Positions 40,464 to 48,946 of a stretch of 64,000 nucleotides of DNA are shown piece after piece. Made by a program: the position numbers and the translations under genes. Every line of letters starts with the position of its first letter. The first letter of the stretch is position 1. A model generated the notes under the pieces. That model saw only the letters and a program-made list of their open reading frames with translations. It was not told where the DNA came from and did no database searches. The stretch is from VFJQ01 sp044226525 (GTDB taxonomy: Bacteria > Verrucomicrobiota > Verrucomicrobiia > Chthoniobacterales > Chthoniobacteraceae), in assembly GCA_044226525.1 (NCBI GenBank), contig JBGAGV010000001.1:186001-250000 (forward strand), in the 5' to 3' direction.

Positions 40464-43400
40464 ATGAGACTCAATCTCATGTCGATCTTGAAGGGTTTTC
40501 CCCAAGTCCCTGCTCTCTTGCTTACCCTGTTGGCCGTGCCTGTGGGGCTCGCGGGGACGTTCACTGTCACTAACACCAACGACTCCGGGGCGGGGTCGTT
40601 GCGAGAGGCGGTCGGTCTGGCTAACGCTGGCGGGAGTGGCACGACTCATACGATCACGTTCGATGCGACGGTCTTTACCTCGGCGCAGACGATCACGCTT
40701 TCGGCGGCAAATGGGCCGATCGGGATTGGGGTTAATCTCAGTCTGAATGGACCGTGGGCGGGGGTGACCGTGAGTGGAGGCGACCAGACCGGCCTTTTCC
40801 AAGTCAGTGCGGGAACGGCGGATTTACGAAACGTCACGCTGGCGAACGCAGGTGGAATGAGCGCGGTGCAGATTTCCGGCGGGAGTGTGATGCTGACCGG
40901 TTGCACCCTGCGGGACAATGCCGCGGCGGATTCGGTCAAAGGCGGGGCGGTCGCCAATGCTGGCGGCGCGGTGTCGCTCGTGAATTGCACCCTCGCGCGC
41001 AACAAGGCGCGAGGGACCGGCGGTGGAGGCGGCGCCATCTACCAGAGCGCGGGCACGCTCTCGGTGTTGAATTGCACGATCACGCAAAACAACGCGGGGC
41101 CGAACGACGGTGGCGGCTTGCTCATCGGCGGTGGCGCGGTGTCCATCGGCAACAGCATCGTCGCCAGCAACTCGGCCACGGCCGCGCAGGATATCGGCGG
41201 CGCGTTCACCTCGCTCGGCTTCAATCTCATGGGCATCGCGGGTGGTTTCACGCCCGCCACGGGTGATCAGGTGAATGTCGATCCGGGTCTGGATCTGACC
41301 GGCCTTAGTTCCAACGGCGGCCCGACGCAGACGATCTCGCTCGTGGCCGGCAGTCCGGCGATTGACAAAGGGAAGGCGTTGGGTGGCGTGACGACCGATC
41401 AACGTGGGCTCCTGCGGACGTCCGATCTCTCGGCGATTACGAACGCGGCTGGGGGGGACGGCAGTGACATCGGCGCCTACGAGTTGTCGGCGACTGCGCC
41501 GGACATCGCGATCGAGTTCGATGGGAATGATCTCGTAAATGGCGCGGGGATGATCAATGCCGGCACGCGGGAAGTCTTTAGCACGACCGATCTCGTGTTT
41601 ACCCTGCGCAACAAAAGTGGCGCGGTGCTCACGCTGAATGGCACGCCGAAGATCGCGGTGAGTGGAATGAATGCCGCAGAGTTTACCGTCGTGGCGCAAC
41701 CGCCCGGGGCGCTCGCAGGGGATGAGGCGGTGACCTTTGCGGTGCGATTTGTGCCGGTGAGTCTCGGCGCGAAATCCGCCGCGTTTTCCATCGCGAGCGA
41801 CGATCCGGACGAAGGCACTTTCACGGTGGCGCTGGCCGGCCATGCGATCGAGACGCTGACCTTGCCGCCCGTCATCGATTCTCCCGGCAACGACGGCGCT
41901 GTTTTCCCCATGGCGCGTATCGCCTACACGCTGCCGGAGCAGCCGCTTGCCGGGTCGGTGACGCTCACCTTCGACGATGGCGTCCAGTCGTATCCTTTCG
42001 CCATCAGCGGTCAGGATAGCGCCGGCGCGCATCAGGTGACGCTCGACGCGACGAGCCTGCCGGAGGGCGCTTATACGATTACGCTTTCGTATCAGGATGC
42101 GGCGGGGCATGCGGCGGCGACCGCGGCGAGCACGAATGTCCGCATCCGCCCGGTGAATCCGCGGATCACGAAGGTCGTGGCGCAGGGGGAACCCGCTCCG
42201 GGGCGAGGAACCAATCAATTGCCCGACGATGCGGTGCTCGCCAGCTTCAACACGCCCGCGACCGATACGGAGGGCGACCTCGCGTATGTGGCGCGATGGA
42301 CGAGCGAAAACGGGAAGGTGAAAGGCAGCGGGCTGTTTCTCAATGACCAGTGCCTTGCGGTGACCGATGGCGATGCTTACGTCGCCGGTGGCAACGATGC
42401 GCAGTGGAAGAGCTTCACCGATCCCGTGGTGGACGATGGCCGCGTCGCCTGCATCGCCACGATGAAAGGGGTGCCGCCTTCCACGGCCACTGCGGTGCTG
42501 TGCAACCTGACCAGTCCTGCGCTGCAAAAAGTGGCGCGAGCGGGGGAGACCGGGACGGAAGACGGAGCGAGATTCAAGAGCTTCAAAGCGGTGGCAGTGG
42601 TCGAGGACGATGTCGTCCTGCTTGCGCAACTGGCCACGGGCACCGGGACCGCTCCGAAGACGACGGCGGCAAACGACATGGGGATCTGGGTGACGGACGA
42701 CGTGGATCCTCGTTCTTCCACGCACGCGTCCATCATTCGCGAAGGCATGCTGGTCGATGGAAACACGGTCAGGACGATCACGGCGTTTGTCCCCGGCCGA
42801 GGTTCGCCCGGTTGTGGTCGCGGTTACACGATTGAGCCGACCGATTTCGGCGAGCCGCAGATCTTTGTGCGGGCCACGTTTACCGACCCGAAGAAAAAAC
42901 AAGGCTTCTTCTTCGAGGATGCCGATGGCGATGAACTGGAAGTGCTTTCCTTTTCGGGAACCACCGGCAGCAAAGCTCCGCTGATCGCGGGCAACGCGAC
43001 CGCTACCTTCGCCAGCTATGGCCTGCCCGCGCGCAATGGCGCCGAGACGGCTGTCTTTCTCGGCTCGCTTACGCCTGACAAGACGAAGGGGATTACCCCG
43101 GTCAATGCGGTCGGGATCTTCATTGGCCCGAGGGCTGGTGGTTATTTCGTCCCCGTCGCACGGATTGGCGAGGTGGCGGGCGCGACGGGCGCGAAGTTCA
43201 TCCAGTTTAAAGATCCCGTGCTAAGCGAGGACGACGCCGTCGCGTTTCAGGCGACGATCAAGGGCGGCACGGCGCAAGGCGTGGCGACGCAGACGATCTG
43301 GTGGACACCCCCGGGCCAGTCGCTGAAACTGCTCGCCCAAGGGGGCGCGCGACCCGGTCCCGATCTCCCTGCGGAGGCAAAGTGGCTTTCCTTCACGTCG

Positions 43401-43709
43401 CTGGCCATCGCCGGTGGCGGTCGCGGTCCGATCTTCGTCGCCACGTTGGCGCCCGGCAGAGGTGGAGTGCCTGCGACTGGATCGAGCGGCGTGTGGGCAT
43501 GTGATTTCACTGGCACGCCACGACTGCTCTTCCGCACCGGAGTGAAGGATGCGATTGTCCCCGGCAAGACGCTCAAGAGCTTCAGCCTGCTCAAAGCGAC
43601 CGTCGGCAACACAGGCGTGACCCGCAGCTTCAACAACGACGGCCTGGTCGTGTGGCTGGCAACCTTCACCGACAGGATGCAGGCACTCGTGACGACCGAA
43701 GTGCCGTAG
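40464..43709 (+). CDS. Large exported mosaic protein (beta-helix, ASH-like and Ig-like modules, repeat C-terminus)
   Basis: 1081 residues from the ATG at 40464, with GGAG four bases upstream; an in-frame TTG precedes it. The signal-like segment is LNLMSILKGFPQVPALLLTLLAVPVGLAG. Then: a right-handed beta-helix (~30-310: FTVTNTNDSGAGSLREAVGLANAGG, LRDNAAADSVKGGAVANAGGAVSLVNCTLARN, SPAIDKG); an ASH/choice-of-anchor-D module (~345-465: FRFVP-like AVRFVPVSLGAKSAAFSIASDDPDEG); an Ig-like unit (~470-570); and about 500 residues of an imperfect repeat (ITKVVAQGEPAPGRGTNQLP, ARAGETGTEDGARFKSFKAVAV, ARIGEVAGATGAKFIQFKDPVLSEDDAVAFQATIKGG). No classical surface anchor. Likely an extracellular or surface adhesin-like protein; no enzyme motif is evident. 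Confidence 0.75.
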   Translation: MRLNLMSILKGFPQVPALLLTLLAVPVGLAGTFTVTNTNDSGAGSLREAVGLANAGGSGTTHTITFDATVFTSAQTITLSAANGPIGIGVNLSLNGPWAGVTVSGGDQTGLFQVSAGTADLRNVTLANAGGMSAVQISGGSVMLTGCTLRDNAAADSVKGGAVANAGGAVSLVNCTLARNKARGTGGGGGAIYQSAGTLSVLNCTITQNNAGPNDGGGLLIGGGAVSIGNSIVASNSATAAQDIGGAFTSLGFNLMGIAGGFTPATGDQVNVDPGLDLTGLSSNGGPTQTISLVAGSPAIDKGKALGGVTTDQRGLLRTSDLSAITNAAGGDGSDIGAYELSATAPDIAIEFDGNDLVNGAGMINAGTREVFSTTDLVFTLRNKSGAVLTLNGTPKIAVSGMNAAEFTVVAQPPGALAGDEAVTFAVRFVPVSLGAKSAAFSIASDDPDEGTFTVALAGHAIETLTLPPVIDSPGNDGAVFPMARIAYTLPEQPLAGSVTLTFDDGVQSYPFAISGQDSAGAHQVTLDATSLPEGAYTITLSYQDAAGHAAATAASTNVRIRPVNPRITKVVAQGEPAPGRGTNQLPDDAVLASFNTPATDTEGDLAYVARWTSENGKVKGSGLFLNDQCLAVTDGDAYVAGGNDAQWKSFTDPVVDDGRVACIATMKGVPPSTATAVLCNLTSPALQKVARAGETGTEDGARFKSFKAVAVVEDDVVLLAQLATGTGTAPKTTAANDMGIWVTDDVDPRSSTHASIIREGMLVDGNTVRTITAFVPGRGSPGCGRGYTIEPTDFGEPQIFVRATFTDPKKKQGFFFEDADGDELEVLSFSGTTGSKAPLIAGNATATFASYGLPARNGAETAVFLGSLTPDKTKGITPVNAVGIFIGPRAGGYFVPVARIGEVAGATGAKFIQFKDPVLSEDDAVAFQATIKGGTAQGVATQTIWWTPPGQSLKLLAQGGARPGPDLPAEAKWLSFTSLAIAGGGRGPIFVATLAPGRGGVPATGSSGVWACDFTGTPRLLFRTGVKDAIVPGKTLKSFSLLKATVGNTGVTRSFNNDGLVVWLATFTDRMQALVTTEVP

Positions 43710-43851
43710 AGGTCGGCGCCCAAAGCGAACGCAATGTTACCGGCTCGACTTCTGGTTGATAACTTGGATAAGTTGGCAAAAAAGCCGGTTTACCCTAAAT
43801 TTCCCTAAAATCCGGCCTACGTCACGGTAGTGTGACAGATCGTTTCAGTCG

Positions 43852-43880
43852 TTGACCCGCTCGGGAGGCGACCCTAGATA
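43852..43880 (+). promoter_or_regulatory. Sigma70-like promoter directly abutting the secretin start codon
   Basis: TTGACC (43852-43857), 17 bp, then TAGATA (43875-43880). The expected transcription start, about seven bases on, is at or within two bases of the ATG at 43889. No Shine-Dalgarno exists in the intervening bases. The rest of the gap upstream (43742-43830) is AT-rich, with two CCCTAAA copies ten bases apart. Confidence 0.45.
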
Positions 43881-43888
43881 GTCGGCCT

Positions 43889-46348
43889 ATGTTCCGCCGA
43901 CTCCTCGCTGCTGCGCTGCTGGCTGCGCTTTCCCAGAGCATCGCGCTTGCTCAGGCGCCTCTCGGGGACAACGTGCAACTGCAATTTTCTCCACAGTCCG
44001 ACGTGAAGGAAATCCTGATGCTTTACGAGCGTCTGACCAATCGGCGTCTGATCTATGACGCCACGGTGCAGGGACCGGTGCCGCTCGTGATCAATACGCC
44101 GCTGCCGCCGGATGAAGCGGTCAAGATCATCGAGATCGCGCTGTTGATGAATGGCTTCTCGCTCGTGCCGACCGAGGATAAAGCGATCTGGAAGGTATTC
44201 GGCATCGGCAAAAATCCGCGCAGTGGCGGCGTGCCGATCTACACCGACGAAGCGCAACTCCCGAGCAACGAGCAGATCGTCAGTTATCTTTTCAAGCTGC
44301 AATACGCCGACCCGACGGAGCTGGCGAATCAGCTCACGCAGGCCTTCCCTGCAAACCCGGTGTTGCAAGGTGCTTCGATGGTGGGACTGCCGAAAGCGCA
44401 GGCGCTGCTCGTCACAGAAAACACGGCGATCATCCGGCAGATCGTGCGCATCGTGCACGAGCTCGATACGCAGCCGGCAGTCGTAGAGAGCAAGTTCTTT
44501 CCGCTTCTGCGTGCCGATGCAAAGGACATCCAGGAAAAGCTGACCGACATTCTTACCAAGAAGGATCAAGCGGCGGCGACGACTCCCGGCGCTGCGCCCG
44601 GAGGCACGGCGCGCGCGCAGGTCGTGCGCACGCAGACAACACCCGATGGGTTGCCGCTTCCGGCCGGAACCCCGCCGGCGGCGGAAGGATCGGCCACCAG
44701 CGTCGAGATCAATATCGGGCCGAACGAAGAGAACTTCGTGGCGGGCAAAGTGAAGATCACCGCCGACACCCGCACGAATCGTCTTCACGTCATCGCCCGC
44801 CCGAAGGCGATGGTCGAAATTTCCAAGCTCATCGAGGAGTTCGATGCGAACGTGCCCTTCGGCGAGCCGAGCGTTTACCCGCTGCGTTATGTCAGCGCGG
44901 GCGATGTATTTCAGGTGCTCGTGAAAGCGATCTCCGATCCGGGTGCGAAAGATGAAGCGGGCGGCGCTACCACCGGTAATCGGACGGGCACCACCCAGAA
45001 CCGCTCCGGCAATAACCTTTTCGGCAACAGTAACAGTGGCATCGGTTCGAGCCGTTTTGGCGACAATGGCGGCGGCCTCGGCGGCAGCGGCGGGAGCAGT
45101 CAGACCTTGAGCGAGAGCCTCAGTGCCGAGGAAAGGGACATCACACCCGATGCGGTGACGGTGGGCAATTCGCGGATCATTGCCGACAAACGGGCCAACT
45201 CGATCATCGTGGTGGGGAACGAAGACGTGAAAGAGAAGCTCTTCGCGGTCATCAAGCAACTGGATGTGCGTGCGCCGCAGGTCATGCTGCACACCTGCAT
45301 CGGCCAGCTCACGCTCAGCGAGAACGAGTCGTTCGGGATCGATTACATCATCAACCAAGGGCGCGATCTCGGCAATTTCGCCGGAGGCACCACGGTCGGC
45401 GGCAACAATGGCAACGGCAGCACCACCGGCACGAACGTCGGCAACGGGGTGATCGGACTCAATGGCAGCTCGCCGTTCCTCAACATCGCCAACCTCCTGA
45501 GCCAGGAACAGGTCCGCAATATCGCTATTGGCGGCGCGTCGGGATTGAGCGGTTTCGTCACTGCGGGCAACTCATTCAACGCCATCGTCACCGCGCTCGA
45601 ATCGACGAACAAATTCCGCGTCGTAAGCCGCCCGGTGCTCTTCACCAGCAACAACAAAAAGGCGACGATTGCCTCGGGTGAAGAAATCGCCATTCCGCAG
45701 ACCATCCAGAGCGGTTTCGTCGGGGGCACGACAGCGAATAACCTCACCACCAATTCGAGCATTCAGTTCAAAACCGTGGCGCTGACGCTCGAGGTGCTCC
45801 CGCTCATCAATGCCGATGGGGAGGTCGCCATGGATATCGTGCAGAAGATCGACGAACAGGCCGGCACGACGAAGATCGACAACAATGACATCCCACGCAT
45901 CGCGACTCGCGTATTGAAGACGAACGTCTCGGTGCCGAACCTGGCGACGCTGGTGCTGGGTGGGCTCATCAAGCAGCGCAACAACAAGACCTACAGCGGT
46001 ATCCCGCTGATCAGCCGCATCCCGCTGCTCGGGCCGCTCTTCCGGAGCACCAGCTACGACAAGAGCCGCGAGGAACTCGTCATTCTTATTCGTCCGGTCG
46101 TGACGACGACCCCGCCGGAGAGCGTGCGTGCGGGCGAGCGCGAGAGCGAATACCTGCGCCTCGAGCCGGACCTCGAGCACACGCTCTTCAATGGCCAGCT
46201 CAAGCAACGCTCGGCTCATTCCGAGGATCTGCTTCGCCGGTCCGCCCCGCCCGCTCTTCGCGGCGAGCCGCAAAAGCCTCGCCCCTACAGCGGCCGGCCC
46301 ACGTTTGAGAAGCCGATTGAGGTGCGAAAGGCGACCCCGGTGCGGTGA
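43889..46348 (+). CDS. Secretin (GspD-like type II secretion/type IV pilus outer-membrane channel)
   Basis: 819 residues with a signal peptide (FRRLLAAALLAALSQSIALAQA). N-domains: N0/STN-like ~25-105 (NVQLQFSPQSDVKEILMLYERLTNRRLIYD, FSLVPTEDKAIWKVFG) and N1-N3-like repeats to ~460 (YLFKLQYADPTELANQLTQAF, ITADTRTNRLHVIARPKAMVEISKLIEEFD, VYPLRYVSAGDVFQVL, RIIADKRANSIIVVGNEDVKEKLFAVIKQLD). Gly/Ser/Asn-rich loops lie around 370-405 and 500-530. The secretin core is ~540-745 (VVSRPVLFTSNNKKATIASGEEI, TRVLKTNVSVPNLATLVLGGLIKQRNNKTYSGIPLISRIPLLGPLFRS, REELVILIRPVV). It is followed by the ATPase gene 52 bp on. GspD and PilQ cannot be separated with certainty; GspD is favoured. Confidence 0.9.
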   Translation: MFRRLLAAALLAALSQSIALAQAPLGDNVQLQFSPQSDVKEILMLYERLTNRRLIYDATVQGPVPLVINTPLPPDEAVKIIEIALLMNGFSLVPTEDKAIWKVFGIGKNPRSGGVPIYTDEAQLPSNEQIVSYLFKLQYADPTELANQLTQAFPANPVLQGASMVGLPKAQALLVTENTAIIRQIVRIVHELDTQPAVVESKFFPLLRADAKDIQEKLTDILTKKDQAAATTPGAAPGGTARAQVVRTQTTPDGLPLPAGTPPAAEGSATSVEINIGPNEENFVAGKVKITADTRTNRLHVIARPKAMVEISKLIEEFDANVPFGEPSVYPLRYVSAGDVFQVLVKAISDPGAKDEAGGATTGNRTGTTQNRSGNNLFGNSNSGIGSSRFGDNGGGLGGSGGSSQTLSESLSAEERDITPDAVTVGNSRIIADKRANSIIVVGNEDVKEKLFAVIKQLDVRAPQVMLHTCIGQLTLSENESFGIDYIINQGRDLGNFAGGTTVGGNNGNGSTTGTNVGNGVIGLNGSSPFLNIANLLSQEQVRNIAIGGASGLSGFVTAGNSFNAIVTALESTNKFRVVSRPVLFTSNNKKATIASGEEIAIPQTIQSGFVGGTTANNLTTNSSIQFKTVALTLEVLPLINADGEVAMDIVQKIDEQAGTTKIDNNDIPRIATRVLKTNVSVPNLATLVLGGLIKQRNNKTYSGIPLISRIPLLGPLFRSTSYDKSREELVILIRPVVTTTPPESVRAGERESEYLRLEPDLEHTLFNGQLKQRSAHSEDLLRRSAPPALRGEPQKPRPYSGRPTFEKPIEVRKATPVR

Positions 46349-46400
46349 GACAGGTAGGCCAGAACTTGCCACCTCCTCACTGCCACGTGACATTCCGCCC

Positions 46401-48113
46401 ATGACCTCACGCAAGGCGCTCGTCGATGTCCTCATTGCTTCCGGTGTCTCCGACGATGATGCTGTGACGCTTGGCGCGATCACGCCGCCGGCGGGGTCGT
46501 CGTGGACGAACGAGGTGCTGAACTCGGGGAAGGTGGATGAGATCAAGTTCTCCGCGGAACTCGCGCGGCTCTTCCGCGAGCCGTGCGAGATGATCGAGCC
46601 GTCGAAGGTCGATCGGGCGGCCCTTCAACTTTTACCGAGCCGTTTCGTGTTCAAGCACCACATGCTGCCGCTCGCGCAGAAGGACGAGACGATCCGGCTG
46701 GCGACTTACGACGTCTTCAATGCGATTGCCCGCAAGCTCGCCCTCCAGGCCTTGCCGGGGAAAAAGATCGAGTGGGTGGTGGTGCCGCGCGGGCAGTTGC
46801 TCCGCTGCATCAAGGCCGTCTATGGCGTCGGCGCCGAGACGTTCGAGGAGATTCTGGCCAACGCGAAGACATACTCTGACGCCCTTGATCGCGAGCAGGC
46901 GCAGGACATCACCAGCGACGATCCCGAGGCGAGCGTCGTGAAGTTCGTGAACCAGATCATTCGCGAAGCCATCGTCGAGCGTGCGACTGATATTCACGTC
47001 GAGCCGCTTGAGAACGACCTGCGCATTCGCTACCGCATCGACGGCATTCTTCACGAGACCGCCGTGCCGCCGCAGTTGCGCGTGTTGCAGAGCGCGATCA
47101 TCAGCCGTCTCAAGGTCATGTCCCACATGGACATTGCGGAGCGCCGTCTGCCGCAGGATGGCCGCATCAACCTGAACACGAGCGCCGGCGCCATCGACGT
47201 GCGCGTCTCGACAATCCCGACCGTCAACGGGGAGTCCATCTCGCTGCGTCTGCTCAGCCGCAGTGAGACATTGAGCTTCGGTATCGATCGCCTCGACATG
47301 AGCGATCATCAGGTTGCCATCGTGCGCAAGCTGCTCGCGCAGCCGAACGGGATCATCCTCGTCACGGGGCCCACGGGGTCGGGCAAATCGACTTCGCTCT
47401 ACACCTTCCTCACCACGATCAATCAGCCGACGCGACGCATCATCACCGTTGAAGAACCGGTCGAGTATCGCCTCGCCGGGGTGAGCCAGATCGACGTGAA
47501 GCCGGAAATCGGCCTCACTTTCGCGAACTGTCTGCGCGCCATCCTGCGTCAGGACCCGAACATCGTGATGGTCGGTGAAATGCGCGATTTCGAGACGGCG
47601 GAAATCGCCATTCGCGCGGCCATGACGGGCCACCTCGTGTTCTCCACGCTGCATACGAACGACGCTGTCAGCGGCATCACGCGTCTGCTCGACATGGACA
47701 TCGAGCCGTTCCTGCTCGCGAGCGTCGTGCGCGCCTTCATCGCCCAGCGTCTCGTCCGCACCATCTGCCCGGATTGCAAGGGGCCTGCGTCCTACGACGT
47801 GGAATACCTCAAGGACATCGGCGCGCCCTTCCCGAAGGACATGAAGTTTTACAAGGGCCACGGCTGCGAGCACTGCCGCCACACCGGTTACCGTGGGCGC
47901 TCGGCGATCTACGAGATTTGCGAAGTGACCGAACATCTGCGTCGCCTCGTCATCAAGAAAGCTACCGGTAGCGAGCTCAAGACGCGCGCGATCAAGGACG
48001 GCATGAACACCCTGCGCCAGGACGGCTGGCGGCGCGTCCTCCGGGGGCAGACCACAGTGGAGGAAGTCGTCCGCGTCACGCAGACCGACGAAGACATCGT
48101 GGTGACGGATTAG
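46401..48113 (+). CDS. GspE/PilB-type secretion/assembly ATPase
   Basis: 570 residues from the ATG at 46401; the longer opening upstream overlaps the secretin gene in another frame. An N-terminal MshEN/GspE-N-like domain (~1-150) is followed by the N2 region with ASVVKFVNQIIREAIVERATDIHVEPLENDLRIRYRIDG. The core has Walker A GPTGSGKS (323-330), Asp box VEEPVEYRLAGVSQIDV, Walker B VMVGEMRDFETAEIAIRAAMTGH and the His box STLHTNDAVSGITRLLDM. The zinc site is CPDC (C456, C459) with CEHC (C489, C492). It powers pseudopilus or pilus assembly at the inner membrane. No GspF, GspG or PilC follows; the next gene is convergent seven bases away. Confidence 0.95.
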   Translation: MTSRKALVDVLIASGVSDDDAVTLGAITPPAGSSWTNEVLNSGKVDEIKFSAELARLFREPCEMIEPSKVDRAALQLLPSRFVFKHHMLPLAQKDETIRLATYDVFNAIARKLALQALPGKKIEWVVVPRGQLLRCIKAVYGVGAETFEEILANAKTYSDALDREQAQDITSDDPEASVVKFVNQIIREAIVERATDIHVEPLENDLRIRYRIDGILHETAVPPQLRVLQSAIISRLKVMSHMDIAERRLPQDGRINLNTSAGAIDVRVSTIPTVNGESISLRLLSRSETLSFGIDRLDMSDHQVAIVRKLLAQPNGIILVTGPTGSGKSTSLYTFLTTINQPTRRIITVEEPVEYRLAGVSQIDVKPEIGLTFANCLRAILRQDPNIVMVGEMRDFETAEIAIRAAMTGHLVFSTLHTNDAVSGITRLLDMDIEPFLLASVVRAFIAQRLVRTICPDCKGPASYDVEYLKDIGAPFPKDMKFYKGHGCEHCRHTGYRGRSAIYEICEVTEHLRRLVIKKATGSELKTRAIKDGMNTLRQDGWRRVLRGQTTVEEVVRVTQTDEDIVVTD

Positions 48114-48120
48114 AGCGGCG

Positions 48121-48807
48121 CTACGAGCGGAGCTCTGCCAGGCGTTCGCCCAGCACCGGTGCGGGCCACTGGCCGGGCACCTGGCATTCGCCGAGGTAGC
48201 CGTAGTTCAGCACGCTGCCCGCCGCAGCGAGGGCGAGACGGCTGATCTGGCCAAACTCTTTCATGCCCATGACGCTGAGGCCGGGTTTGCGTGGAGCACG
48301 GGAGAAAAAGGAAAGCAGCGTGGCCAGATGTGCCGCGGTGCGGGCGCGGGTAGCGATCTTAATAATGTCCGGCGAAAAGGCCCGTGCGGCCAGCCAGCGC
48401 GCGCGCAGTTTTTCCACGCTCGGGGTGGTCGTGAAGTTGTGCCACGAGAGGATGCGCCCCACCCCGGCGGTTTTTGCTTCCGCGAGCACGTCGCGCAGGG
48501 CGCGCGCACTGCGCAGTTCGATATCGATGAATGCTGCCGCCGGCATAAATTCGCGGTAGAGTGCCGCGCGAGCGGCGTAACCCAGCTTGGCTGCGCCACC
48601 TTCCGCCGGATGGCGCACGGTAATGATCAGAGGCGCTTTGAGCTTCGACAGAGCACGATGCAAAACCTTTGGCTCGGCGGCGAAATGGTCCACTCGCACC
48701 TCGAGAAAATCGATCGTGCCGAGGGGCAGGTCGAGAGCTTCACGCAGGGCGGCTGGCGAATGGATCGTGCCGACCGTGGCGGGCTGGTTTGGCAGGGCGG
48801 TGGTCAT
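48121..48807 (-). CDS. aroD: Type I 3-dehydroquinate dehydratase
   Basis: 228 residues from the ATG at 48807. It is a TIM barrel with Schiff-base K150 (DIIKIATRA) and catalytic H123 (ILSWHNFTTTP); the 27-residue spacing equals that of the E. coli enzyme. Other motifs are DFLEVRVDHF, LIITVRHPAEGGA and LSVMGMKEFGQISRLALAAAGSVLNYGYL. It converts 3-dehydroquinate to 3-dehydroshikimate in aromatic amino-acid synthesis. No other aro gene is adjacent; trpF is 6 kb away. Divergent from the sugar transferase gene. Confidence 0.93.
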   Translation of the reverse strand: MTTALPNQPATVGTIHSPAALREALDLPLGTIDFLEVRVDHFAAEPKVLHRALSKLKAPLIITVRHPAEGGAAKLGYAARAALYREFMPAAAFIDIELRSARALRDVLAEAKTAGVGRILSWHNFTTTPSVEKLRARWLAARAFSPDIIKIATRARTAAHLATLLSFFSRAPRKPGLSVMGMKEFGQISRLALAAAGSVLNYGYLGECQVPGQWPAPVLGERLAELRS

Positions 48808-48946
48808 CGGGCGGCGACAGATACGCGTATTTTGGCCGGGCGCGGGGAATTTCTTCCGCGATGGCCGGAAAACTTGCTCATTGAGACGGCCAAGGCGGGT
48901 CTCATTTGCGCCGCGCGGGAAATTAGGGCAATTACCAAGGGTTCGC

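Noticed and set aside
40824..42902. A 692-codon minus-strand frame inside the mosaic exported protein gene
   Set aside because: Arg/His-rich shadow translation; the plus-strand frame has clear modules.
43742..43830. Sigma54-like promoter (TTGGCAAAAAAGCCGG) upstream of the secretin gene
   Set aside because: The GG...GC core spacing and the TTGC element do not fit; the sigma70-like site further down is better.
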